Of a DNA stretch of 11,221 nt, positions 1 through 6,797 are shown piece after piece. The notes beneath the pieces are model-generated. The model was given only the letters and a program-made list of their open reading frames with translations. It did not search any database and had not been told where the DNA came from. A program made the translations under genes and the position numbers. Source of the DNA: DATAYA01 sp036272815 (GTDB taxonomy: Bacteria > Pseudomonadota > Alphaproteobacteria > Acetobacterales > Acetobacteraceae); NCBI GenBank assembly GCA_036272815.1, contig DATAYA010000031.1, positions 1 through 11,221 on the forward strand, written 5' to 3'. Numbering within the stretch: the first letter of the stretch is position 1; each line of letters starts with the position of its first letter.

Positions 1-1
1 G

Positions 2-1930
2 GTGTGCATGGCGCTGCCGGGCGTCCAGAGCGGCGATACCTATGCGATCCAGACGCCGCGCGGGCTGGTGCAGATCGCCGCGACCGGAAATGTCGCGATC
101 GTCGCTGGCGACACGCAGACGCCGACGACTGTGCTCGTGCAGTCCGGGGCGGCGCAGGTCACCGGCGCCAACCTCGCCTTGCAGGTGGGAGCGGGGCAGA
201 TGGCCTCGATCTCGGGCTCGGACCAGTTCCAGGGCAGTGTCGGCCCGGTGCCAGGCCCCGATCCCTGCCTGCAGCAGCTTCTGACGCCGCCGCCAGTGCC
301 GGTACAGCCGGCGGCGCAGGCCGTCGCTCCGCCGCCGGTCGTGCAGGAGATGACCGGCTATCAGGATTTGAGCCAATACGGCTCGTGGCAGCAGACCGGC
401 AGCTATGGCGCGGTCTGGTATCCGCAGGTGGCGTCGGACTGGGTGCCATATCGCGAAGGGCGCTGGGCCTATGTGGCGCCCTGGGGCTGGACCTGGGTTG
501 ACAGCGACCCGTGGGGCTTCGCGCCGTTCCATTATGGGCGCTGGATCGACCAGGACAATCGCTGGGGCTGGGTGCCGGGCGATCCGGGCGTGGCGTATGG
601 CCAGCCGCCGGTTTACGCGCCGGCGCTGGTCAACTTCTTCGGCGTCGGGGCGGCGGTGGTGGCCGGTGCGGCGGTGGGTGCGGCACTCGGCTATGCATTC
701 AGCGGCGGCAATGTCGGCTGGGCACCGCTCGGCTGGCACGAGCCGTATTATCCCTGGTATCGCGCCAACGACGCGTATGTCGCGCGGGTCAATCGCTACA
801 ACGTCACCAACGTCAACCAGGTGGTGAACAACTACCGGAACACCACGTATATCCGGAACGTCACCGTCAACAAATACGCCAATTTCCAGCGCGGCGCGAC
901 GGTCGTGCCGGCGCAGGCAATGGTCGGGTCGCGGCCGGTTCGGGCGGCGTCGGTCCGGGTGCCACCCGCCGAGTTGGCGCGGGCGACTCCGGCGGTGGCA
1001 CGCCAGCCGCTGCGTCCGGCGATCCAGACGATCGGCGTGAGCCGGCCGGTGGCGCAGCAGCTCCGTCTGCCCGCTGCGGCGGGTGGTGCGCCCGCACGCC
1101 CAACGGCGCCGGGCACGCGGCAGGCGACCGCCACGCCGCGGCCGGGCGTCCGTCCTGCCCTGCGGCCCGCCTCTGCCGCGACACCGCTGCCGCCGGGCCG
1201 GGCCGGCGCCTCCCCCGCATATGGCCGCCCCGGTGCCGTGCCGGCCGCCGCGCGGCCGGGCACTCCGGCCCTCCGCACCCCCGCGCAGGTGCAGCACGGC
1301 ACGCCGCCGATCACGCGCCCGCTGCCCGCGACCGCCAGGCCGGGCGCGTCGCCACCCGCACCGGGTCGGCCGGGTGCGCCGCAGCATACGGGGGCGTCGC
1401 CGCGTCCGGAGGCGCCGGCTCTGCGCACACCGGCGGAGATCCAGCAGGGCGGCCCGCCGGCGCTGCACCCGCAGGCCGGGGCGCCCCGGCCCGGCGCGCC
1501 CAATCCTGGCGTGCTGCGACCCGCCGCGCCGCATCCAGCCGCGGCGCCGGCGCAGCACGCGGCGGCTGTGGCGCCTCGGCCGGCACAGGCGACGCACGCA
1601 GCTGTCACGGCGCCGCGGCCGGAACCGCAGGCGCATGCGGCTCCGGCGCCACGTCCGGTGACTGCGCCGCATCCAGCCTCCGCGCCTCGCCCTGCTGCGG
1701 TCGCGCGACCCGTCCAGGTGCCACATCCGATCCAGGCGCCGCGTCCTGCTGCCATCGCGCGTCCCGTCCAGGCGCCACGTCCGGTTCAGGCGCCGCGTGC
1801 TGCTCCGGTCGCGCGCCCCGTCCAGGCAGCGCGTCCCGCGCCGGCGCCGCGTCCGGCCGCCGCACCCCGCCCCGCGCCGGCAGCCCGCCCGGCCCCGGCG
1901 GCGCATGGCGCCCCTGAGAGAAAGCCGTAG
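2..1930 (+). CDS. DUF6600/FecR-like envelope protein with Pro/Ala/Arg-rich tail (5'-truncated by window edge)
   Basis: The reading frame is open at the left edge, so the true start lies outside the window; the visible part is 642 residues. Visible residues 1-80 look like the end of a FecR-type beta domain (the stretch GDTYAIQTPRGLVQI is typical). Residues about 118-260 form a DUF6600-type domain rich in Trp, Tyr and Gly, with recurring W-x-P/G-x-W motifs (WVPYREGRW, PWGWTWVDSDPWG, RWGWVPG). A Gly/Ala hydrophobic stretch follows at about 211-235 (NFFGVGAAVVAGAAVGAALG). From about residue 300 to the end the protein is almost entirely Pro, Ala, Arg, Gly and His, with very few acidic residues, and looks disordered; its last part contains four 18-residue tandem repeats. 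Proteins of this architecture are usually exported to the cell envelope, but the signal peptide would be outside the window. No catalytic motif is visible and the function is unknown. It ends in TAG, 78 bp from the convergent receiver gene. Confidence 0.85.
   Translation: MCMALPGVQSGDTYAIQTPRGLVQIAATGNVAIVAGDTQTPTTVLVQSGAAQVTGANLALQVGAGQMASISGSDQFQGSVGPVPGPDPCLQQLLTPPPVPVQPAAQAVAPPPVVQEMTGYQDLSQYGSWQQTGSYGAVWYPQVASDWVPYREGRWAYVAPWGWTWVDSDPWGFAPFHYGRWIDQDNRWGWVPGDPGVAYGQPPVYAPALVNFFGVGAAVVAGAAVGAALGYAFSGGNVGWAPLGWHEPYYPWYRANDAYVARVNRYNVTNVNQVVNNYRNTTYIRNVTVNKYANFQRGATVVPAQAMVGSRPVRAASVRVPPAELARATPAVARQPLRPAIQTIGVSRPVAQQLRLPAAAGGAPARPTAPGTRQATATPRPGVRPALRPASAATPLPPGRAGASPAYGRPGAVPAAARPGTPALRTPAQVQHGTPPITRPLPATARPGASPPAPGRPGAPQHTGASPRPEAPALRTPAEIQQGGPPALHPQAGAPRPGAPNPGVLRPAAPHPAAAPAQHAAAVAPRPAQATHAAVTAPRPEPQAHAAPAPRPVTAPHPASAPRPAAVARPVQVPHPIQAPRPAAIARPVQAPRPVQAPRAAPVARPVQAARPAPAPRPAAAPRPAPAARPAPAAHGAPERKP
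1682..1897 (+). repeat. Four in-frame 54-bp (18-residue) tandem repeats
   Basis: Within the tail of the DUF6600 protein, four consecutive 54-bp units begin at 1682, 1736, 1790 and 1844. The second encodes APRPAAIARPVQAPRPVQ; the first differs mainly by having VPHPIQ at its end, and the third and fourth are more diverged but keep the APR start and the ARP spacing. The repeat is exact in length, so it preserves frame. It probably arose by slipped replication or unequal recombination. A looser pair lies further upstream, where PALRTPAQVQHG and PALRTPAEIQQG are encoded near 1265 and 1415. Confidence 0.75.
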
Positions 1931-2008
1931 CGGCCGGGCGGGAGCGGAGGGCGCACGCGCGATCGCGGGTCGTAGCGGGCTGGTCCCGCCACGCACGACC
2001 AGGCCTGC

Positions 2009-2380
2009 TCAGCCCGGCTTGGCGAGTAGCTTGCGCGCGGCGGCGCAGATCTCCGACGGCAGATAGGGCTTGGCAATGAACAGGTCGCGGCGGTCGGCTG
2101 CCGGCGAACCCATCGTGTCCGGCCGTCCGGTCATGAAGATCACCGGCAAGTCGGGCCGTAGCTCGCGTGCCCGCCTCGCCAGCGCCCGCCCGTCGAGGCT
2201 GCCTGGCATCTGGATGTCGGTCATCAGCAGGCCGATCGACGGATCGCGCTCCAGCACTGTCGCGGCCTCGTCGCCGCTGCTGGCCTCCAGCACCTCGAAG
2301 CCGTCGTCGCTCAGCGCCTCGACCAAGGTGAGGCGCACGAGGAACTCGTCCTCGACCAGCAGGATGCGTTCGTTCGACAT
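2009..2380 (-). CDS. Single-domain response regulator (CheY-like receiver)
   Basis: The 123-residue protein is a complete receiver domain with no output domain. The acidic pocket is E10/D11/E12 in ILLVEDEFLV, the phospho-acceptor is D55 in LLMTDIQMPG, the conserved Thr is T84 in VIFMTGRPD, and the conserved Lys is K104 followed by Pro in FIAKPY. All residues needed for phosphotransfer are therefore present. Such stand-alone receivers usually take phosphate from hybrid or orphan histidine kinases and act through protein contacts or a phosphorelay; no kinase gene is in the window. It starts with ATG and has only a weak ribosome-binding site (GGAA about 8 bases upstream). It lies 58 bp downstream of the acyl-CoA synthetase gene on the same strand and could be co-transcribed with it, although no functional link is evident. 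It converges on the DUF6600 gene. Confidence 0.93.
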   Translation of the reverse strand: MSNERILLVEDEFLVRLTLVEALSDDGFEVLEASSGDEAATVLERDPSIGLLMTDIQMPGSLDGRALARRARELRPDLPVIFMTGRPDTMGSPAADRRDLFIAKPYLPSEICAAARKLLAKPG

Positions 2381-2438
2381 GGTGCCGTTCCGGATTCGAG
2401 GCGGTGCTAGCCTGCCCCGCCGCGGCGCCGGCGCAAAC

Positions 2439-4100
2439 TCAAGCTCGCGTGACGAACGCAGGGGTTGTGTCCAGCAGGTGGCCCTGCCACCGCTCCCGCA
2501 GCGCCCGCTTGTTCAACTTGCCGGTCGCGGTATGCGGCAGCTCGTCCAGCACCACCACGGCATCTGGCGTCCACCAGCGCGCGACCGTGCCGCTGCGATA
2601 GAGCGCCAGCAGGTCGTCCGGCACCAGCGTCCGACCCGCGCGCGGCACCACCAGCAGCAGCGGCCGCTCGACCCAGCGCGGATGCCGGGCGGCGATGATC
2701 GCGGCCTCGGCCACGTCGGGATGCGAGACGGCGATGTTCTCGAGCGCGATCGAGCTGATCCACTCGCCGCCCGACTTGATGACGTCCTTGGCGCGATCAA
2801 CGATCTCCATGAAGCCGTCGGGATCGACGGTGCACACGTCGCCGGTGCGGAACCAGCCCTCGGCATCCGCCGCGCCCTCGGCTCCCATCCGGAAATACTC
2901 CGAGCAGACCCAGGAGCCGCGCACCAGCAGCTCGCCGAACGCAGCGCCGTCCCAGGGCAGCTCGGCGCGATCGGCATAGACGATCTTGATGTCGGTGCCG
3001 CAGGCGGCGCGTCCCTGCTTGAGGCGCTCGCGCATCCGCGCCTCACCGTCGAGTGCGGCACTCGCGGTCACCGGCGCGTTGTAGGCGACGATCGGGTTGG
3101 TCTCGGTCATGCCCCAGGCGTGCTCGACCTGCACGCCGTGCTCGGCGAAGGCCTCGAACAGCAGCCGTGGTGCCGCCGAGCCCGCGACCACCAGTCGCCG
3201 CAGCGACGTGAGCCGGGCGCCCGTCTCGCGCAGATGCCCGAGCAGGCCAAGCCAGATCGTCGGCACGCCGGCGGTGATCGTCACCCGCTCCGCCTCGATC
3301 AGCCGGTAGAGGCTGGCACCGTCGAGATGCCGCCCCGGCAGCACCAGAGCCGCACCGGCCATCGTCGCGCAATACGGCAGGCCCCAGGCGCAGGCGTGAT
3401 ACATCGACGAAGCCGGCATTACCCGGTCGGTCGCGCGCAGGCCGAACAGGTCCGGCATGTTGCAGGCGTACGTGTGCAGCAGTGTCGAGCGGTGGCTGTA
3501 GAGCACGCCCTTCGGCCGCCCGGTCGTGCCGGATGTGTAGCAGAGGCAGGCCGCGGTGTTCTCGTCGAAATCGGGCCAGACGAAATCATCCGGCGCCGCA
3601 TCGAGCAGCGCCTCGTAGCAATGCAGCGCCATGTCTTCGGGCAGGGCGGGCGCGGGCATCGCGGCGGCGGCGGCGAGCACGACGACGGCGCGCACCGTGT
3701 CGCGCAGCATCGGCGCGATCTCCACGACCAGATCGACGAAGGTTGGATCGACAAAGATCACTTCGTCGCCGGCATGGTCGATGATGTAGGCGACGTCGTC
3801 CGCGGCAAGCCGCGGGTTGACGGTGTGGCAGACCGCGCCGATGCCGCTGATGCCGTAATACAGCTCGAAATGGCGATAGCCGTTCCATGCCAGCGTGGCG
3901 ACCCGGTCGCCATGCTGCACACCAAGGCTACCCAGCACGCGGGCGACGCGGCGCGCGCGGCGCTCGATCCCGGCATAGTCGGTGCGATGCAGCCCACCTT
4001 CGGGCAGGGCGGAGATGATCTCCGTCCGGCCATGATGACGCGTCGCGAAGGTGATGAGGTTCGAGAGCAGCAGCCCGTGCCGCTGCATGAGGCCGTGCAT
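2439..4100 (-). CDS. AMP-forming acyl-CoA synthetase, DmdB/FadD-type
   Basis: This 553-residue adenylate-forming enzyme should activate a carboxylic acid with ATP and join it to CoA in the cytoplasm. The P-loop is YTSGTTGRPKGV (residues 188-199). The adenine/acid motif is AWGMTET (328-334). GWFRTGD (415-421) carries the ribose-binding Asp, the hinge region DRAKDVIKSGGEWIS is at 435-449, and the catalytic C-terminal lysine is K528 in TATGKLNK. The N-terminus (GLMQRHGLLLSNLI) and the stretch ATLAWNGYRHFELYYG resemble the long-chain and 3-(methylthio)propionyl-CoA ligase (DmdB) branch; substrate specificity cannot be read from sequence alone. The frame is open further upstream, but the ATG at 4100 is chosen because family homology begins there and a GGGAGGA ribosome-binding site lies 7 bases before it. 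It is divergent from the D-aminopeptidase gene. No acyl-CoA dehydrogenase or other beta-oxidation gene is adjacent. Confidence 0.93.
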   Translation of the reverse strand: MHGLMQRHGLLLSNLITFATRHHGRTEIISALPEGGLHRTDYAGIERRARRVARVLGSLGVQHGDRVATLAWNGYRHFELYYGISGIGAVCHTVNPRLAADDVAYIIDHAGDEVIFVDPTFVDLVVEIAPMLRDTVRAVVVLAAAAAMPAPALPEDMALHCYEALLDAAPDDFVWPDFDENTAACLCYTSGTTGRPKGVLYSHRSTLLHTYACNMPDLFGLRATDRVMPASSMYHACAWGLPYCATMAGAALVLPGRHLDGASLYRLIEAERVTITAGVPTIWLGLLGHLRETGARLTSLRRLVVAGSAAPRLLFEAFAEHGVQVEHAWGMTETNPIVAYNAPVTASAALDGEARMRERLKQGRAACGTDIKIVYADRAELPWDGAAFGELLVRGSWVCSEYFRMGAEGAADAEGWFRTGDVCTVDPDGFMEIVDRAKDVIKSGGEWISSIALENIAVSHPDVAEAAIIAARHPRWVERPLLLVVPRAGRTLVPDDLLALYRSGTVARWWTPDAVVVLDELPHTATGKLNKRALRERWQGHLLDTTPAFVTRA

Positions 4101-4233
4101 CGATGCATCCTCCCGGTTTGGCGCAACGTTAGCAGCAAGCCGGCGCGAAACGGAACGCTTCGGCAAAGGGCCGGCTTGCAATCGGCCTGGTTGCGCGGAA
4201 TGGTGATCGCGACCCCTGCCATCCGGAGACGCC
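4101..4233. promoter_or_regulatory. Divergent intergenic region with candidate plus-strand promoter
   Basis: These 133 bp separate the divergently read acyl-CoA synthetase and D-aminopeptidase genes, so both promoters should lie here. A weak sigma-70-like candidate for the plus strand is TTGCAA (4176-4181), a 17-base spacer and AATGGT (4199-4204). The -10 matches consensus at only three of six positions, so it is tentative. The region is less GC-rich than its surroundings. No clear operator palindrome was seen. Confidence 0.35.
4108..4114 (-). promoter_or_regulatory. Ribosome-binding site of the acyl-CoA synthetase
   Basis: The minus strand reads GGGAGGA here, 7 bases before the ATG at 4100. 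This near-consensus site decides the start; the upstream in-frame extension to about 4547 would run into the D-aminopeptidase gene. Another ATG that overlaps this site (4108-4106) is out of frame. Confidence 0.75.
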
Positions 4234-5829
4234 GTGCGAGATCTCGATACGCTGCTGCTGCACCGCCGCATTGACCGGCTGCTCGCGCAATGGGATGGGA
4301 CCGCAACGCCCGGTTGCACCGTCGGCGTGGTGCGCGAGGGCGCGCTGGTGCTGCACCGATCGGCGGGAATGGCGAGCCTCGATCTCGGCGTGCCGATCGG
4401 TGCCGCCACGACGTTTCGCATTGCGTCGGTCAGCAAGCAATTCACCTGCACCGCGATCCTGCTGCTGGCAGCCGAGGGGCGGCTTTCGCTCGATGCCGAC
4501 ATACGCGAGATCCTCCCGGAATTGCCCGATTTCGGCGCGCGCATCACGCCCGATCACCTGATGCACAACACCAGCGGCATTCGCGATTTTCTCGACCTGA
4601 TGCGGCTCGGCGGGCTCGACCTTGCACAATCCTGCACGCGCGAGGACCTGATCGCGGTGATCGGGCGACAGCGCTCGCTCAACTTCGCGCCGGGCAGCCG
4701 CTTTCTCTACAGCAACACCGGCTTTCTTCTGCTCGGTGAAATCGCCGGGCGTGTCGCCGGCGAGCCGCTCGCCTCGTTCCTGGAGCGCCGCGTGTTCGCG
4801 CCACTCGGGATGAACCGCACGCACCTCGTCGCGAGCACGACCGAGACCGTGGCCGGTCTCGCGACCGGCTACCTGCCGGACGGCAACGGCGGCGTCGTCA
4901 AGGCGCGGCACGGCTTCCCGCTCGGCGGCGAGGGCGGGCTCGTCTCCTGCGTCGAGGACCTCGCGTTGTGGGACCGCAACTTCACCACCGGGCGCGTCGG
5001 CGGCGCGGGCATCGCGGCGGCGCTGACCGAGCGGATGGCGTTCACCGGCGGCGCGCCGAACCCCTATGCACGCGGCCTGGCCGTGACCGATCATCGCGGC
5101 ATCGAGACGGTGAGCCACGGCGGATTGTGGCCGGGTTATCGCACCGAGTTCCTGCGTCTGCCGGCGCGAAACCTTTCGGTCATCTGTATCGTCAATCATG
5201 GCGGCATCGACCCGGCCCGGCTGGCGCGGCAGGTCGCGGATGCAGCAATCGGGCTGGACGAGGCGCCGATGCTGCCGGAGACGGCCGTGATGGACGCGAT
5301 CGAGGGACGGTGGGTGGAGCCGGAGGCGCCGATGACGGTCGAGATGTCGCGCGATGCCGAGGGGCGGGCGATGGCGACGCTGAACGGCGTCGGCTTCGCG
5401 CTGCTGCCGCTGCCCGACGGCAGCCTGCGTGCGGCGAGCACGAGTTTTCCGTTCACGGCCCGGACGGAGGGGGGCCGGCTCGCGGTGACGCTCGATGCCG
5501 GGCATCCCGTGCGGCTGCATCGCCCCGCGTCCGGCGCGGCGCTGCCCGAGGGGCTCGCCGGGCGCTATGTGTGCGAGGAGGTCGGGGCCGAGTGGACCCT
5601 GGCACCGCAGCCGGACGGCGCGATGGCCGCGTCCGTCTCCGGGCCGCTCGCCAAGGCCGGACCCTGGGCGGTTCTGCCGATCGAGGGCGATGTCATCCGC
5701 ATCGAGGTTCCTGGCACGCTCTTCCCGGCCTGGACGGACGTGCGCGCGCTCCGCGAGGCGGGCGGGATCACGGCGCTGCTGGTCAATGCCGGGCGGTCGC
5801 GGGGCCTGCGCTTCCGACGCCAGGGCTGA
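4234..5829 (+). CDS. dap: D-aminopeptidase (DAP family, class C beta-lactamase fold serine hydrolase)
   Basis: The 531-residue protein has the serine penicillin-recognising enzyme triad. SxxK is S65-V-S-K68 in RIASVSKQF, the YxN motif is Y159-S-N161 in FLYSNTGF, and the third motif is H295-G-G in SHGGLWPGYRTEF. The use of HxG rather than KTG, the motif spacing and the overall length closely match the D-aminopeptidase DAP of Ochrobactrum anthropi (520 residues; Ser62, Lys65, Tyr153, His287), which releases N-terminal D-amino acids such as D-Ala from peptides. Residues from about 335 onwards would be the two small beta-barrel domains of that family (DAP domains B and C). There is no signal peptide, so it should be cytoplasmic. 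The GTG at 4234 is chosen from the family-typical N-terminus and a GGAG 5 bases upstream. It is followed after 51 bp by modD and probably leads a three-gene operon. A related esterase or beta-lactamase-like hydrolase is the alternative. Confidence 0.87.
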   Translation: MRDLDTLLLHRRIDRLLAQWDGTATPGCTVGVVREGALVLHRSAGMASLDLGVPIGAATTFRIASVSKQFTCTAILLLAAEGRLSLDADIREILPELPDFGARITPDHLMHNTSGIRDFLDLMRLGGLDLAQSCTREDLIAVIGRQRSLNFAPGSRFLYSNTGFLLLGEIAGRVAGEPLASFLERRVFAPLGMNRTHLVASTTETVAGLATGYLPDGNGGVVKARHGFPLGGEGGLVSCVEDLALWDRNFTTGRVGGAGIAAALTERMAFTGGAPNPYARGLAVTDHRGIETVSHGGLWPGYRTEFLRLPARNLSVICIVNHGGIDPARLARQVADAAIGLDEAPMLPETAVMDAIEGRWVEPEAPMTVEMSRDAEGRAMATLNGVGFALLPLPDGSLRAASTSFPFTARTEGGRLAVTLDAGHPVRLHRPASGAALPEGLAGRYVCEEVGAEWTLAPQPDGAMAASVSGPLAKAGPWAVLPIEGDVIRIEVPGTLFPAWTDVRALREAGGITALLVNAGRSRGLRFRRQG

Positions 5830-5869
5830 GCGCAGGCCGGGGCTGAGCGCAGGCCGGGATCGAGCGCAG
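5823..5869 (+). repeat. 17-bp perfect tandem duplication across the dap stop codon, plus a degenerate third copy
   Basis: GGGCTGAGCGCAGGCCG occurs perfectly at 5823-5839 and again at 5840-5856. A partial third copy follows at 5857-5869, matching 10 of 13 bases. The dap stop TGA (5827-5829) lies inside the first copy and a second TGA is in the second copy. The array ends right before the modD ribosome-binding site. It looks like a slippage product and makes up most of the dap-modD spacer. Confidence 0.85.
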
Positions 5870-5876
5870 AAAGGAG
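5870..5876 (+). promoter_or_regulatory. Ribosome-binding site of modD
   Basis: AAAGGAG lies 4 bases before the ATG at 5881. It is a strong Shine-Dalgarno match that supports this start. Confidence 0.75.
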
Positions 5877-5880
5877 CCGG

Positions 5881-6732
5881 ATGCCCGCACGCATTCCCGA
5901 CGGCGAGCTGCTGCGCTGGTTGGAGGAGGACGCGCCCTCGGGCGACCGGACCAGCGAGGCGCTCGGCATCGGCGCGGTGCCGGGGCATGCGGTGCTGTGC
6001 GCTGGCGCGCCGATGGTGGCAGCCTGCGTCGAGGACGCGGCGCGGCTGCTGGAACTCGCCGGCTGCCGGGCGAGCGTGCATCTGCGCAGCGGCGCGCAGG
6101 CCGCCGAGAATGCAAAGCTCATCACGGCCGATGGTCCGGCGGGCGACCTGCACCGCGCGCTGCCGGCCGTGGTGGCGCTGCTGGAGCACGCGTCCGGGAT
6201 CGCGACCGTGGCCGCGGGGATCGTTGCGGCCGCACGGCGAGGCGGCGAGCGCGCGACGGTCGCGGCGACGCGCCGCCACGCGCCGGGGCTGCGGATGCTG
6301 GCGATGGCGGCGGCGGAGGCCGGCGGCATCATGCCGTTCCGCGCCGGGGTCTCCGACGGCATCGTGGTGGCGCCGGGGCATGTCGCGTTCTTCGGCAGCG
6401 ATTCGGCACTCGCCTCGGCGCTCGCGCGGCTGCGGCGAGCGGCGCCGACCGCGCGCGCGGTGGTGGTGGCCTGCGGCGTGGAGCAGGCGATGGCACTCGC
6501 CGAGTCCGGCGTCGGCTCGGTCCAGCTTGACCGGGCGCCGCCGGACGTGGTGGCGCAGGTCGCGGCGGCGCTCGACCGTCTGCGATATCGGCCGTTGCTG
6601 GTGGTGGCGGGGGGGATCCATGCCGGCAACGCCGCCGCCTATGCGGCATCGGGTGCGGACGTGCTGCTGACCTCCGCACAATTCCAGGCGCCGCCGCGGC
6701 CGATCAAGTTGCGCATCGCGCGCGCCCGTTGA
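5881..6732 (+). CDS. modD: ModD-type protein (NadC-like phosphoribosyltransferase fold)
   Basis: The 283-residue protein belongs to the quinolinate/nicotinate phosphoribosyltransferase superfamily, in the branch annotated as molybdenum transport protein ModD. The N-terminus IPDGELLRWLEEDAPSGDRT is typical of ModD. The barrel motifs line up with NadC: ATRRHAPGLRML (129-140), MPFRAGVSDGIVV (151-163), VEQA around E201, QLDRAPPD (215-222) and VAGGIHAGNAAAYAASGADV (242-261). Against the canonical NadC motifs, the TRK lysine is Arg (R132), the NHR histidine is Phe (F153), and the LIKDNH lysine is replaced (VVAPGH). This argues against quinolinate phosphoribosyltransferase activity. ModD genes are often attached to modABC molybdate transporters, but its biochemical role is not established, and no transporter gene is seen here. 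It sits between dap and the SelA-like gene, with a strong ribosome-binding site. Confidence 0.88.
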   Translation: MPARIPDGELLRWLEEDAPSGDRTSEALGIGAVPGHAVLCAGAPMVAACVEDAARLLELAGCRASVHLRSGAQAAENAKLITADGPAGDLHRALPAVVALLEHASGIATVAAGIVAAARRGGERATVAATRRHAPGLRMLAMAAAEAGGIMPFRAGVSDGIVVAPGHVAFFGSDSALASALARLRRAAPTARAVVVACGVEQAMALAESGVGSVQLDRAPPDVVAQVAAALDRLRYRPLLVVAGGIHAGNAAAYAASGADVLLTSAQFQAPPRPIKLRIARAR

Positions 6733-6752
6733 CCGGCATAAGTTGACCGGCA
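6728..6752 (+). repeat. 11-bp direct repeat across the modD stop codon
   Basis: GTTGACCGGCA occurs at 6728-6738 and again at 6742-6752, separated by TAA. The modD stop TGA (6730-6732) lies in the first copy. The arrangement resembles the duplication at the dap stop, but the sequence is unrelated. Confidence 0.75.
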
Positions 6753-6787
6753 AGCGGCGGCGGCCGAGGCTGGCGTTTCGCAACCGC

Positions 6788-6797
6788 GGAGGCCTCC
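6788..6797 (+). promoter_or_regulatory. Ribosome-binding site of the SelA-like gene inside a 10-bp palindrome
   Basis: GGAGG (6788-6792) is a good Shine-Dalgarno sequence 5 bases before the ATG at 6798. The ten bases GGAGGCCTCC form a perfect palindrome that ends at the base before the start codon. The loopless centre limits it to a short intramolecular stem, so a regulatory effect is only possible, not shown. Confidence 0.6.

Noticed and set aside
1975..1989. GCGGG and CCCGC inverted repeat as a bidirectional terminator between the DUF6600 and receiver genes
   Set aside because: The stem is only 5 bp and there is no T-run on either strand; such short GC repeats are common by chance here.
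2070..4274. A 734-codon open frame on the plus strand across the receiver and acyl-CoA ligase genes
   Set aside because: It has no domain signal and is antisense to two genes with complete catalytic motifs.
4234..5829. A class C beta-lactamase conferring resistance
   Set aside because: The third motif is HGG rather than KTG, there is no signal peptide, and the length and spacing match D-aminopeptidase.
4129..6783. An 884-codon open frame on the minus strand antisense to dap and modD
   Set aside because: Its translation is Arg/Ala/His-rich without any recognisable domain, while the plus strand carries two complete enzyme families. Long antisense open frames are expected at this GC content.
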